A program made the translations under genes and the position numbers. A DNA stretch of 64,000 nt from Streptomyces spinosus (lineage in GTDB: Bacteria; Actinomycetota; Actinomycetes; Streptomycetales; Streptomycetaceae), in assembly GCF_020400655.1 (NCBI RefSeq), contig NZ_JAINRC010000005.1, forward strand, positions 310,001-374,000. Direction: 5' to 3'. Below the pieces are notes generated by a model. That model was not told where the DNA came from. It did no database searches and was given only the letters and a program-made list of their open reading frames with translations. Shown piece by piece: positions 46,998 to 56,295 of the stretch. Positions within the stretch are counted from its first letter, which is position 1, and the number at the start of each line of letters is the position of its first letter.

Positions 46998-47771
46998 CTA
47001 CTGGGCGTCCCGGCGCCTGAGGAGGAGGTAGCCGCCCGCCAGCGCGGCGACCACCCACAGCGCCATGATCCCGAGCCCGCCCCAGGGGCCGTAGGGCGTG
47101 TCGTCGGCCACGCGCGGCACCACCCGCATGATCCGGCTGCCGGCCTGGTCGGGCAGGAAGCGGCCGACCTTCTTGGTCGCGTCGACGTTGCCGAGGATGT
47201 TGGAGATCAGGAAGAAGAACGGCATCAGGATGCCGAGGGACAGCATCGGCGAGCGCAGCATCGTGGCGACGCCCATGGAGAACATCGCGATCAGGGTCAT
47301 GTACAGCCCGCCGCCGAAGACCGCGCGCAGCACACCGGGATCATCGATCGCGGCCCGGTGCGAGCCCAGCACGGCCTGGCCGAGGAAGAACGCGGCGAAG
47401 CTCGTCACCATGCCGACGGCGAGCGCGAGCGCGGCGGCCACCGCGACCTTGCAGAACAGGAAGGTGCCGCGCCGGGGCACGGCCGCCAGCGAGGCCCGGA
47501 TCATGCCGGTGCTGTACTCCGTGGAGACCACCAGCACCCCGAACACGATCATCGCGAGCTGGCCCAGGGTCATGCCCGCGAAACTGACCGCCGTCGGGTC
47601 GAAGGAGAACCGCTCCCGCGCGGGCATGTTCGCGAACTGCCGGCTGGACAGCGCGCAGATGAGCGTCCCGAGGGCGACGGTGACCACCACGGCCAGCGAC
47701 AGTGTCCACACGGTGGACGCCACCGACCGGATCTTGGTCCACTCGGACCGGATGACCTGAACGGCCGCCAT
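46998..47771 (-). CDS. ABC-2 type exporter permease (module 1)
   Basis: The 257-residue permease starts MAAVQVIRSEWTKIRSVAST and shows six hydrophobic segments ending GGYLLLRRRDAQ. It lies 4 bases after its ATPase gene. It lacks the Pro-rich N-terminal leader of the module 2 permease. Two modules arranged head to tail suggest tandem duplication followed by divergence. Confidence 0.92.
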   Translation of the reverse strand: MAAVQVIRSEWTKIRSVASTVWTLSLAVVVTVALGTLICALSSRQFANMPARERFSFDPTAVSFAGMTLGQLAMIVFGVLVVSTEYSTGMIRASLAAVPRRGTFLFCKVAVAAALALAVGMVTSFAAFFLGQAVLGSHRAAIDDPGVLRAVFGGGLYMTLIAMFSMGVATMLRSPMLSLGILMPFFFLISNILGNVDATKKVGRFLPDQAGSRIMRVVPRVADDTPYGPWGGLGIMALWVVAALAGGYLLLRRRDAQ

Positions 47772-47775
47772 GGTC

Positions 47776-48729
47776 TCAGACCCCCTTCCAGCCGGCGCCC
47801 CAGTCCTGCGGGGTCGGAGCGGGACCGGCCTGCGCGTGGTACTCCACCGCTTCCGCCGTCAGCTGCATGAACGCCTCCTCCAGCGAGGCCTGCCGCGGGC
47901 TCAGCTCGTGCAGCACGAGCCCGTAGCGCGCGGCCAGCTCACCGATCTGCTCCGCCTTGCCGCCCGCCACCTCCAGCGCCCCGCCGTCCGCCTCCACGAC
48001 GGTGATCCCGGCCTGGTGCAGCACGTCGAGCAGCCGCTCGCGCTGGGGGGAGCGGACCCGCACGTACGACCGCGAGTTGGTCCGGATGAAGTCGGCCATG
48101 GAGGTGTCCGCGAGCAGCCGACCCTGTCCGATCACCACCAGGTGATCGGCCGTCAGCGCCATCTCGCTCATCAGATGACTGGAGACGAACACCGTCCGGC
48201 CCTCCGCGGCCAGCGACTTCATCAGGTTCCGGATCCAGTGGATGCCCTCCGGGTCCAGGCCGTTGACCGGTTCGTCGAACATCAGGATGCGCGGGTCCCC
48301 GAGCAGTGCGGCGGCGATCCCGAGCCGCTGCCCCATGCCGTACGAGAACCCCTTGGCCTTCTTGCGGGCCACCGCGGTCAGCCCCACGGTCTCCAGGACC
48401 TCCGCCACCCGGCGCTCCGGGATGCCGTTGCTCTGCGCGAGGCACAGCAGGTGGTTCCAGGCGCTCCGGCCGCCGTGCACGGCCTTGGCGTCCAGCAGCG
48501 CGCCGATGTACGTCAGCGGGTCCCTGAGCCGGTCGTAGTGCGTGCCGTCGATCCGGACATCGCCGGCGGTGGGGCGGTCGAGCCCGAGGATCATCCGTAT
48601 GGTCGTGGACTTCCCGGCCCCGTTGGGCCCGAGGAACCCCGTCACGATGCCCGGCCGGACGGCGAAGGTGAGGTGGTCGACCGCCACCTTCGCGCCGTAC
48701 CGCTTCGTCAGCCCCTCCAGCTCGATCAT
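47776..48729 (-). CDS. ABC transporter ATPase (module 1)
   Basis: The 317-residue ATPase has Walker A GPNGAGKST, signature SYGMGQRLGIAAAL, Walker B RILMFDEPVNGLDPEG and the switch His in SSHLMSEM. It is the shorter paralogue of the module 2 ATPase. ATG 48729. Transported substrate is unknown; such modules in streptomycetes are usually exporters, sometimes for drugs or lipids. Confidence 0.93.
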   Translation of the reverse strand: MIELEGLTKRYGAKVAVDHLTFAVRPGIVTGFLGPNGAGKSTTIRMILGLDRPTAGDVRIDGTHYDRLRDPLTYIGALLDAKAVHGGRSAWNHLLCLAQSNGIPERRVAEVLETVGLTAVARKKAKGFSYGMGQRLGIAAALLGDPRILMFDEPVNGLDPEGIHWIRNLMKSLAAEGRTVFVSSHLMSEMALTADHLVVIGQGRLLADTSMADFIRTNSRSYVRVRSPQRERLLDVLHQAGITVVEADGGALEVAGGKAEQIGELAARYGLVLHELSPRQASLEEAFMQLTAEAVEYHAQAGPAPTPQDWGAGWKGV

Positions 48730-48947
48730 GCGGCCACGCTAAGACGGGCTCGGGGCGGCTGCCACCCGAGCGGGCGCGGCATGCTCCAGCCCCCTCGAAC
48801 GGCGCGAGGGCGCCGGGGCGGGGCACGGTGGGGGAGACGGTGGTCCAGGACGGGAGACCACGCGCGGGGTGGCGCGGGGCCCGGGCGGCGCCCCCGGCGG
48901 CGACCGGACCGGCGAGGACGACGGCGTCGTGGTGGCCGGCGATGCCG

Positions 48948-48980
48948 AAGGGGCGGCGGGAACAGGTCCCACCGCCCCTT
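48948..48980 (-). terminator. Terminator of filP
   Basis: AAGGGGCGGCGGGA (48948-48961) pairs with TCCCACCGCCCCTT (48967-48980) over 14 bp with one G-U pair and a 5-base loop, 24 bases after the filP stop. Confidence 0.8.
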
Positions 48981-49003
48981 GAGCGTCGTACGACTGCCCG
49001 GAC

Positions 49004-49939
49004 CTACCGGGACTGCTGCGCCGGAACGCCCCGGGAGATCGGCTCGTCGTCGGTCGACGTGCCGGCCGCGGCGACCGCGGCACCGGTCAGCGTGGCGAGC
49101 ATCTCGCGGACGTTCGTCAGCTGGGCGTTGATGCTGTCGCGGCGGTTGGTGAGCGCCGCCAGCTCGCGCTCGGATTCCGAACGGATCCGGTCGGCCTTGG
49201 CGTTGGCGTCGGCCACGATGTCCTCGGCCTGGCGCTGGGCGGTCTCCACCGTCTGGCGGGCGCGGCGCTCGGCGTCGGTGCGCAGCTTCTCCGCCTCCAG
49301 GCGAAGCTGCTCGGCCCGGTGCTCGATCTCGGCGAGGCGCTTCTCGGCCTTCTGCTGACGCGAGGCCAGGTCGCGCTCGGACTGCTCGCGGCGCTTGGCC
49401 AGGTTCGTCTCGAAGTCGGCGGCGGCCTGCGCGGCCTTGGCGCGGGTCTCCTCGAAGAGGGCGTCCGCCTCCTCGCGCTTGGACTGCGCGTCCTTCTGCG
49501 CCTCGGTGCGCAGCTGGGCGGCGTCGGACTTGGCCTTCTCGACGATCCGGACGCCCTCGTCCTCGGCCTTGGCCTTGCGCTCGGCCGCGTACGACTCGGC
49601 GTCGTTGCGGACCTGCTGGGCCGCCGACTCGGCGAGGTCGCGGTGCTGCTCGGCCGCCCTCCGGGCCTCCTCACGCAGCTCCTTGGCCTCTTCCTCGGCC
49701 AGGCGCAGGATCTTCTCGACCCGCGCGCCGAGACCCGCGTACGACGGCTCGGCGTCCGTGATCTGGGCCTGGGCGTTCTGCGTTTCGAGGTGGAGCTCCT
49801 CGATGCGCTTCTCCAGGGCGGTGATGCGGGCGAGAGCGCTGTCACGGTCGGAGACGAGCTTGGAGATACGTTCGTCCACCTGAGCGCGGTCGTATCCACG
49901 CCGCACAAGCTCGAAGCCGTAGGGGGAAGTGTCGCTCAT
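49004..49939 (-). CDS. filP: FilP, cytoplasmic intermediate-filament-like coiled-coil protein
   Basis: FilP self-assembles into filaments, gives hyphae stiffness and works with DivIVA and Scy at growing tips. The 311-residue protein starts with a short DivIVA-like N-terminal segment (YGFELVRRGYDRAQVDERI), then an almost continuous Ala/Glu/Arg-rich coiled coil to about residue 280 and a short disordered tail. Its length matches the S. coelicolor protein. CAGGAACCCC precedes ATG 49939. The gene lies directly downstream of scy, which fits their shared function. Confidence 0.95.
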   Translation of the reverse strand: MSDTSPYGFELVRRGYDRAQVDERISKLVSDRDSALARITALEKRIEELHLETQNAQAQITDAEPSYAGLGARVEKILRLAEEEAKELREEARRAAEQHRDLAESAAQQVRNDAESYAAERKAKAEDEGVRIVEKAKSDAAQLRTEAQKDAQSKREEADALFEETRAKAAQAAADFETNLAKRREQSERDLASRQQKAEKRLAEIEHRAEQLRLEAEKLRTDAERRARQTVETAQRQAEDIVADANAKADRIRSESERELAALTNRRDSINAQLTNVREMLATLTGAAVAAAGTSTDDEPISRGVPAQQSR

Positions 49940-50126
49940 GGGGTTCCTGTCGAATGAGACCGGTGAGTGAGGTGATAAGGGGAATCCTAGGGGCCGAAGC
50001 GGTGTGTCATCGTGCAGATACGGTTTTGATCTGGAGAATGGCACTCCATTTGGGTGGCTGACCGTCGGACGGTTTGCCGAGGAGCCGGGCAAAGCCCCCA
50101 GAAGACACCCGAACGTACCTCGTACG

Positions 50127-53100
50127 CTAGCTCTCTGACGACTTGCCACCCGAACGGGGGGCACCTACCGTGGCGCCCGCCTTGACTCCGCCGTCCTTGC
50201 CGGCCGCCGGGGCCTCGAAGGACTCCAGCGCCTCCAGCACGTCCTGGACCCGGGAGATCTCGGCGTTGATGTCCTCGCGCCGGCGCACCAGGATCTCCAG
50301 CTCCCGCTTGCCCTCCTCGACCGTGCGCCGGGCCTCGCGGATCGCCTCCGCCTTCAGCTCCTCGGCCTCCTTGACGAGGCGGGCCTTCTTCGTCTCGGCC
50401 TCCTTCAGGAGCCCCTCCGCCTTCTTGACCGCGGCGATGCGCACCTTGCCCGCCTCGGAGTTGGCGTCCGACACCAGCTCCTTGGCCTTGGCCTCGGCCT
50501 TCGCCAGCTGCTCCTCGGCGGCCTTGATGAGCGCGTCGCAGCGGTCGCCGGTGGACTTCATCGTCTCGGCGGCCTCGCGCCGGGCCCGCTCGTGCAGCTC
50601 CTCGATCTCGCCGGTGATGCGGTCGCGCAGCTCCTCGGCGCGCTGCCGGATCGCGGTGGCGTCCCGGCGGGCGCCGACCAGCAGCTCGTCCGCGTCCGTC
50701 CGGGCCTTCTCCACCAGGGAGTTGCCCTCGATGGTGGCCTCGGAGACGATCCGGTCGGCCTCGCTGCGGGCCGCGCCGACCATCGTGTCGGCCTGCGACT
50801 CGGCGTCCGCCGTGGTCTTCAGCGCCTGCTGCTGCGCCTCGGTGAGCAGCTTGTCGGCCTCGGCCGTCGTCTCCGTGATGAGCGTGTCGACCTGCTCCGC
50901 CGCCTCCGAACGCCGCTTGTTGGCCTCCTTTCGGGCCTCGTCCAGGGTCCGCTCGGCCTCCTGGCGCGCGGAGCCGACGAGCCGTTCGGCCTCCGCCCGC
51001 GCCTGCGACTTCGTCCGCTCGGCCTCCGTCCGCAGCCGCTCCGCGTGCGCCTGCGCCGAACCGACGGTCTCGGCCGCCTCGGCCCGCAGCCGCTCGGCCT
51101 CGTCGGTCGCCTCCCCGAGCAGCCGCTCGGCGCTCGCGACCGCCTCGGCACGGACCCGGTCCGCCTCGCTCAGCGCCTCCGCGCGCACCCGCTCGGCCTC
51201 CGCGAGCGTCTCGGTCTGGAGGCGTTCGGCCTCGTTGCGGGCCTCGGTGATGAGGGTGTCGGCCTGGGTGGCCGCGTCGGAGCGGATGCGGTTGGCGTCC
51301 TCGCGGGCGTCGGCCCGGGTGCGGGTCGCCGCCTCGGTGGCCTCGGTGAGCGTCTGAGCCGCCTCCGTGCGGACGCGCTCGGCCTCCGCCGCCGTCTCCG
51401 TCTGGAGCCGTTCGGCCTCGGCGAGCGTCTCGGTCTGGAGGCGTTCGGCCTCGTTGCGGGCCTCGGTGATGAGGGTGTCGGCCTGGGTGGCCGCGTCGGA
51501 GCGGATGCGGTTGGCGTCCTCGCGGGCGTCCGCCCGGGTGCGGGCCGCCGCCTGGTCGGCCTCGGCCAGCGCGTCCGACGCCTCGGTGCGCACCCGCTGG
51601 GCGTACTCGCCCGCGTCCGCGCGCAGCCGCTCGGCCTCCGCGACGGCCTCCGCCATCGTCCGCTCGGCCAGCGCCTTCGCGGCCTCCGACTCCTCGTTCG
51701 CCTCGCGCCGGATCCGGGAGGCGTCCTCGCTCGCCCGCTCCCGCTCGGCGTAGGCGTCGGCGCGGACCCGGTCCGCCTCCTCCTCGGCCTCCCGGCGGGT
51801 ACGGTCCGCCGCGTGCTCGGCGGCCGAACGCAGCCCGGCGATCTCCTCCTGCGCCTGCTCGTGCAGCCCGGCGACGGAGTCCCGCACCTGCTGCGCGTGC
51901 TGCTCGGCGGCGCCGACCATCTCCGTGGCGCGCCGGTCGGCCTCCTCCACCAGCCGGGTGGCCTCGGCCTGCGCCTCCTCCACGCGCTTGCGCGCGGAGG
52001 CCAGCAGTTCCTCGCTCTGCTCGCGGGCCCGCTGCCGCTCCTGGTCGGCCTCCTCGCGGGCGGCGCCGAGGAGCTCCTCGGCCTCGCGGCGGCGCCGGGC
52101 GGCCTCCTCCTGCGCGGCGGCCAGCGTCTCGGACGCCTCGGTGCCGAGGCGCTCGGCGGCGGCCTGCGCCTCCGCGCGCACCCGGTCGGCGGTGTCCTGC
52201 GCCTCCGCCTTCAGCCGCTCGGCCTCGGCGGCCGCCTCGGACCGCAGCCGTACGGCGATGGCCTCGCCCTCGGCGCGGGAGGCGGACGCGTCGGACGCGG
52301 CCTCGTCCCGCAGCCGCTCGGCCTCGGCCTCGGCCTGCTGCCGGAGCGTACGGATCCGCTCGGCGGCCTCCGCGCGCAGCCGCTCGGTCTCCTCGGCGGC
52401 CTCCCGGCGGATCCGGGCCGCCTCGGCGCGGGCGTCCGTCAGTGCCTGCTCGGCCGACGCCAGCCGCTCCTGCGCCTCGGTCTGGAGCCGGCTCAGCTCC
52501 TCGGCGGCCTCGGCCCGACGGGACTCGACGGCCTTCTCGGTCTCCTCGCGCAGCTCCCGCGCGGCCTTCTCGGCGTCCGACCGGACCGTCTCGGCCTGCT
52601 CGGCGGCCTCGGCGCGCAGCCGTTCGGCCTCCTTGCGGGTGCGCTCCAGGGTCTCCTCGGCCTGCCGGCGCAGGCCGGTGGCCCGCTCGATGGCCTCGGT
52701 GCGGACCTTCTCGCTGTCGGCGGTCGCGGTCTGCCGCAGCTCGTCGGCGTCCGCCTTGGCCTTGGCCAGCAGCTCCTCGGCGGACCTGGCCGCCTCCTCG
52801 ATCTGCGCCACCGCCTCCCGGCGGGCCTCGGCGCGGATCGACTCGCCCTCGGCGACCGCGTCGGCGCGCAGCTGTTCGGCCTCGCCGCGCAGCCGGCGGG
52901 CCTCCTCCTGCAGCTCGACCGTCTTGGCGCGGTACTCCTTGGTGTCGTCCTTCGCCGCGCCCTTGAGCTGCTCGGCGATGTCGTGCGCCTCGGCGCGCAG
53001 CCGGTCCGCCTCGGTCTCGGCCTCCGAGCGGATCCGCTCGGCCTCCTCGGCGGCGGCCCTGGTGGTCTTCTGGGCGTCCTCGGACGCCTTGTTGAGGACG

Positions 53101-54227
53101 TCCTCGGCGGTCTTGGCCGCCTTGGACAGCTGGGTGGCCGTCTCCTCGGCGGTGATCGAGCGGGCCTTCTCGGCGGCCTCGGCGACGATCTTCTCGGCCT
53201 CGGCGCGGGCGTCCGCGACCAGCTGCTCGGCCTCGGACTTGGTGTGCTCGGCCTCCTTGGTGGCCTCCTCGACCAGCCGGGCGACCTGCTCCTTGGCGGT
53301 GCGCGTCCGCGTCTCGTTGGCGGCCTCCGCGGTGGCGAGGGCCTTGGCGGCGGCCTCCTTCGCCTCCGTGACCACCTTCTCGGCCTCGGCCTGCGCCTTG
53401 CGCAGCGCCTCCTCGGCCGCCGTCATCCGCTCCTCGGCGGCCCGGCTCAGCTCGGCGGCCTGCCGACGGGCCGCGTCCGACTCGGTGACCGTGGCCGTGC
53501 GCAGCTGCTCGGCGTGCTCGGTGGCCTCCTGCGCCTGCGTGGAGGCCGCGTTCAGCAGCCGCTCGGCGTCCGCGCGGGCGCGGCGCAGGATCTGCTCGGC
53601 CTCCGCGCGCGCCGACTCGGCCTCGCTCTGCAGCCGCTCCCGGGCCTGACGGGTCAGCCGTTCGGCCTCCGCGCGGGCGGCGGCCATCGCCTGCTCGGCC
53701 TCCGCGCGGGACTCCTCCAGCAGCCGCCGGGCCTGCTGCTCGGTGCGGGCGCGCAGCTGCTCGGCCCAGGCCACGTTCTCGTTGACGTGCGACTCGACGG
53801 TGGCCCTGCGCTCGGCCAGCTCCTGGTCGAGCTGCTGGCGCCGGGTCACCGCCTCCTGGTGCAGCTCGGCCTGGAGCCGCGCGGCCTGCTCGGCGTGCTC
53901 CTGGAGGATGCGCTGGGTCTGCGCACGGGCCTGGCTCAGCTCCCGCTCGGCGTCCTGGCGCAGCTGCTCGGCCTGCATCTGGGCGTTGCGGAGCAACTGT
54001 TCGGCCTGGTACCCGATGTCACCCGCGTCGTAGGCGGGCCGGGTCATCAGGGTGCGCCGCGCCTCGTGCAGCTTGGCGCGCAGCACCTCGACCTGGTAGC
54101 CGAGGTCCTCGGCGTGCTGGATCGCCTTCTCGCGCTCGGTCCTCAGCCGCTTCATCTCGGCCTCGAACCGAGAGAGGTGGTCGACGTCAGCCGCCGGCTC
54201 TCGCTCCTGGCTCTCGTAGCCCCGCAC
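50127..54227 (-). CDS. scy: Scy, polarisome scaffold coiled-coil protein
   Basis: Scy organises the tip-organising centre of streptomycete hyphae, recruiting DivIVA and FilP and affecting branching. The 1366-residue protein is a giant Ala/Glu/Arg coiled coil built from imperfect short repeats (AEAERLRAEA type), with an N-terminal leader (GYESQEREPAADVDHLSRFEAEM) and a C-terminal DivIVA-like region ending in a Gly/Ser-rich tail. GTG 54227 is assigned by the conserved-looking N-terminus, not by a strong ribosome-binding site. Length is close to that of S. coelicolor (about 1300). A 219-bp internal duplication is noted separately. Confidence 0.96.
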   Translation of the reverse strand: MRGYESQEREPAADVDHLSRFEAEMKRLRTEREKAIQHAEDLGYQVEVLRAKLHEARRTLMTRPAYDAGDIGYQAEQLLRNAQMQAEQLRQDAERELSQARAQTQRILQEHAEQAARLQAELHQEAVTRRQQLDQELAERRATVESHVNENVAWAEQLRARTEQQARRLLEESRAEAEQAMAAARAEAERLTRQARERLQSEAESARAEAEQILRRARADAERLLNAASTQAQEATEHAEQLRTATVTESDAARRQAAELSRAAEERMTAAEEALRKAQAEAEKVVTEAKEAAAKALATAEAANETRTRTAKEQVARLVEEATKEAEHTKSEAEQLVADARAEAEKIVAEAAEKARSITAEETATQLSKAAKTAEDVLNKASEDAQKTTRAAAEEAERIRSEAETEADRLRAEAHDIAEQLKGAAKDDTKEYRAKTVELQEEARRLRGEAEQLRADAVAEGESIRAEARREAVAQIEEAARSAEELLAKAKADADELRQTATADSEKVRTEAIERATGLRRQAEETLERTRKEAERLRAEAAEQAETVRSDAEKAARELREETEKAVESRRAEAAEELSRLQTEAQERLASAEQALTDARAEAARIRREAAEETERLRAEAAERIRTLRQQAEAEAERLRDEAASDASASRAEGEAIAVRLRSEAAAEAERLKAEAQDTADRVRAEAQAAAERLGTEASETLAAAQEEAARRRREAEELLGAAREEADQERQRAREQSEELLASARKRVEEAQAEATRLVEEADRRATEMVGAAEQHAQQVRDSVAGLHEQAQEEIAGLRSAAEHAADRTRREAEEEADRVRADAYAERERASEDASRIRREANEESEAAKALAERTMAEAVAEAERLRADAGEYAQRVRTEASDALAEADQAAARTRADAREDANRIRSDAATQADTLITEARNEAERLQTETLAEAERLQTETAAEAERVRTEAAQTLTEATEAATRTRADAREDANRIRSDAATQADTLITEARNEAERLQTETLAEAERVRAEALSEADRVRAEAVASAERLLGEATDEAERLRAEAAETVGSAQAHAERLRTEAERTKSQARAEAERLVGSARQEAERTLDEARKEANKRRSEAAEQVDTLITETTAEADKLLTEAQQQALKTTADAESQADTMVGAARSEADRIVSEATIEGNSLVEKARTDADELLVGARRDATAIRQRAEELRDRITGEIEELHERARREAAETMKSTGDRCDALIKAAEEQLAKAEAKAKELVSDANSEAGKVRIAAVKKAEGLLKEAETKKARLVKEAEELKAEAIREARRTVEEGKRELEILVRRREDINAEISRVQDVLEALESFEAPAAGKDGGVKAGATVGAPRSGGKSSES
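51202..51544 (-). repeat. Direct repeat inside scy
   Basis: Copies of about 124 bp at 51202-51325 and 51421-51544 differ at one base, offset by 219 bp (73 codons). The encoded heptad blocks (THREE-residue-identical cores such as RADAREDANRIRSDAATQAD) are therefore nearly identical. Homogenised repeats allow length change by recombination while keeping frame. Confidence 0.85.
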
Positions 54228-54373
54228 TGCGCGGTCCCATCCGTCCCCTGGTCAGCTTCTGCAACGAGCTCCGTCCATCCGCCGAACGGGGCCCCCGGGG
54301 AATGGTGTCAGACAGACGGCGGAGCACGGGCTGCTGCCCCGACGCTCGTCCCCCGAAACCCGGACCCCGGCAT

Positions 54374-54402
54374 GCGGTCGTCCCCGTTTCGGGGACGACC
54401 GC
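54374..54402 (-). terminator. Terminator of mce
   Basis: GCGGTCGTCCCCG (54374-54386) and CGGGGACGACCGC (54390-54402) form a perfect 13-bp stem with a TTT loop, 31 bases beyond the mce stop and before scy. Confidence 0.8.
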
Positions 54403-54433
54403 CCCCAACCCTACCGGCCCTTATGTACGGGGG

Positions 54434-54874
54434 TCAGTGCTCAGGTGACTCAACAGGGGCCGAAGTGACCAGTTCTGTCAGAACGCCATGGCAATCCTTG
54501 GGGTGCAGGAAGGTGATCCGCGATCCCATGGAGCCGCGTCGTGGCTCGTCGTACAGCACCCGGACGCCCTTGCCGCGGATGTCCGCGGCGTCCCCGTCGA
54601 CGTCCGCCGTGCCGAAGGCGATGTGGTGGACGCCCTCCCCGTTCTTCGCGAGCCACTTGCCGACCGCCGAGTCCTCGCGGGTCGGTTCCAGCAGCTGGAG
54701 GTAGGAGGCTCCGCCGTCCGAGGTCCCGTTGATCCTGAGCATGGCCTCCCGCACGCCCTGCTCCTCGTTGACCTCGGTGTGGAACACCTCGAAGCCGTAC
54801 GTGGCCCGGTAGAACTCGACGGTCGCGTCGAGGTCGTGGCAGGCGATCCCGATGTGGTCGATTCGCGTCAGCAT
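54434..54874 (-). CDS. mce: Methylmalonyl-CoA epimerase
   Basis: It interconverts (2R)- and (2S)-methylmalonyl-CoA between propionyl-CoA carboxylase and the B12-dependent mutase. The 146-residue protein is a vicinal-oxygen-chelate fold with metal ligands in [14 protein letters not shown] and VLTELV. ATG 54874. It lies divergent from the thiolase, with about 150 bases between the two starts, and is separated from scy by a strong terminator. Confidence 0.94.
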   Translation of the reverse strand: MLTRIDHIGIACHDLDATVEFYRATYGFEVFHTEVNEEQGVREAMLRINGTSDGGASYLQLLEPTREDSAVGKWLAKNGEGVHHIAFGTADVDGDAADIRGKGVRVLYDEPRRGSMGSRITFLHPKDCHGVLTELVTSAPVESPEH

Positions 54875-55023
54875 GGATTCAGTGCAGCGCGCACCGGGTG
54901 GTTACGCAACGTGCGCGCGATCACACCGACGGGCCGATGACGCCGTGTCCAACCGCTCAGTACATTCGAAGTAAACCCTCGTTCACTCCTCGGCTGTGCG
55001 CAGCTGGAAGGGGATCGCACCTC

Positions 55024-56232
55024 ATGTCTTCTGGATCTTCTGGAACGACCAGCTCGGTGATCGTCGCGGGCGCCCGGACGCCCATGGGGCGGCTGCTGGG
55101 CTCGCTGAAGTCCTTCTCCGGAGCCGACCTGGGCGGCTTCGCGATCAAGGCCGCCCTCGACCGTGCGGGGATCGGCGGCGACCAGGTGCAGTACGTCATC
55201 ATGGGCCAGGTCCTGCAGGCCGGCGCCGGCCAGATCCCGGCCCGCCAGGCCGCCGTCAAGGCCGGCATCCCGATGAACGTCCCGGCGCTCACCGTCAACA
55301 AGGTGTGCCTCTCCGGCCTCGACGCCATCGCCCTCGCCGACCAGCTGATCCGAGCGGGTGAATTCGACATCGTCGTGGCGGGCGGCCAGGAGTCCATGAC
55401 CAACGCCCCGCACCTGCTGCCCAAGTCCCGCGAAGGGTACAAGTACGGCGCGGTACAGATGCTCGACGCGATGGCCTACGACGGCCTGACCGACCCGTGG
55501 GAGAACGTCCCGATGGGCGAGTCCACGGAGAGGCACAACACCCGCCTCGGCATCAAGCGCCCCGAGCAGGACGCGATCGCCGCCCTGTCCCACCAGCGGG
55601 CCGCCGCCGCGCAGAAGAACGGCCTGTTCGAGGCCGAGATCACCCCCGTGGAGATCCCGCAGCGCAAGGGCGAGCCCGTGCTGTTCAGCAAGGACGAGGG
55701 CATCCGCGGCGACACCACCGTCGAGTCCCTGGCCAAGCTGCGCCCGGCCTTCGCCAAGGACGGCACGATCACCGCCGGCTCCTCCTCGCAGATCTCGGAC
55801 GGCGCGGCGGCCGTGGTCGTGATGAGCAAGGCGAAGGCGGAGGAACTGGGCCTGACCTGGCTCGCCGAGATCGGCGCGCACGGCAACGTGGCCGGCCCGG
55901 ACAACTCGCTGCAGTCCCAGCCGTCGAACGCCATCCTGCACGCCCTGAAGAAGGAGGGCCTGGAGGTCTCCGACCTGGACCTCATCGAGATCAACGAGGC
56001 CTTCGCCGCCGTCGCCGTGCAGTCAATGAAGGACCTCGGCGTTTCCACGGAAAAGGTGAACGTCAACGGCGGCGCGATCGCCCTGGGTCACCCGATCGGC
56101 ATGTCCGGCGCCCGGCTCGTGCTCCACTTGGCCCTGGAGCTCAAGCGGCGCGGCGGCGGCGTCGGCGCGGCGGCGCTGTGCGGCGGCGGTGGCCAGGGTG
56201 ACGCGCTGATCGTGCGGGTACCGAAGGCCTGA
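55024..56232 (+). CDS. Acetyl-CoA acetyltransferase (thiolase)
   Basis: It condenses two acetyl-CoA to acetoacetyl-CoA or cleaves it. The 402-residue protein has the acyl-enzyme Cys95 ([11 protein letters not shown]), the catalytic His in [16 protein letters not shown] and the second Cys in [10 protein letters not shown] chose ATG 55024 after GAAGGGGATCG; the frame extends to 54898. It precedes meaB by 63 bases and probably forms an operon. With the hydroxyacyl-CoA dehydrogenase at 37262 it fits the ethylmalonyl-CoA route. Confidence 0.93.
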   Translation: MSSGSSGTTSSVIVAGARTPMGRLLGSLKSFSGADLGGFAIKAALDRAGIGGDQVQYVIMGQVLQAGAGQIPARQAAVKAGIPMNVPALTVNKVCLSGLDAIALADQLIRAGEFDIVVAGGQESMTNAPHLLPKSREGYKYGAVQMLDAMAYDGLTDPWENVPMGESTERHNTRLGIKRPEQDAIAALSHQRAAAAQKNGLFEAEITPVEIPQRKGEPVLFSKDEGIRGDTTVESLAKLRPAFAKDGTITAGSSSQISDGAAAVVVMSKAKAEELGLTWLAEIGAHGNVAGPDNSLQSQPSNAILHALKKEGLEVSDLDLIEINEAFAAVAVQSMKDLGVSTEKVNVNGGAIALGHPIGMSGARLVLHLALELKRRGGGVGAAALCGGGGQGDALIVRVPKA

Positions 56233-56295
56233 GGCCCCGAAAGTCTGTTTCCGGTACGCCGGTGTCCGGTACGTGGTGAACTGAACGGAGCTGTG

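Noticed and set aside
50592-54704. Plus-strand frame of about 1370 codons opposite scy
   Set aside because: Scy is repetitive, so its mirror also stays open; the product is Leu/Gly/Arg repeats without features.
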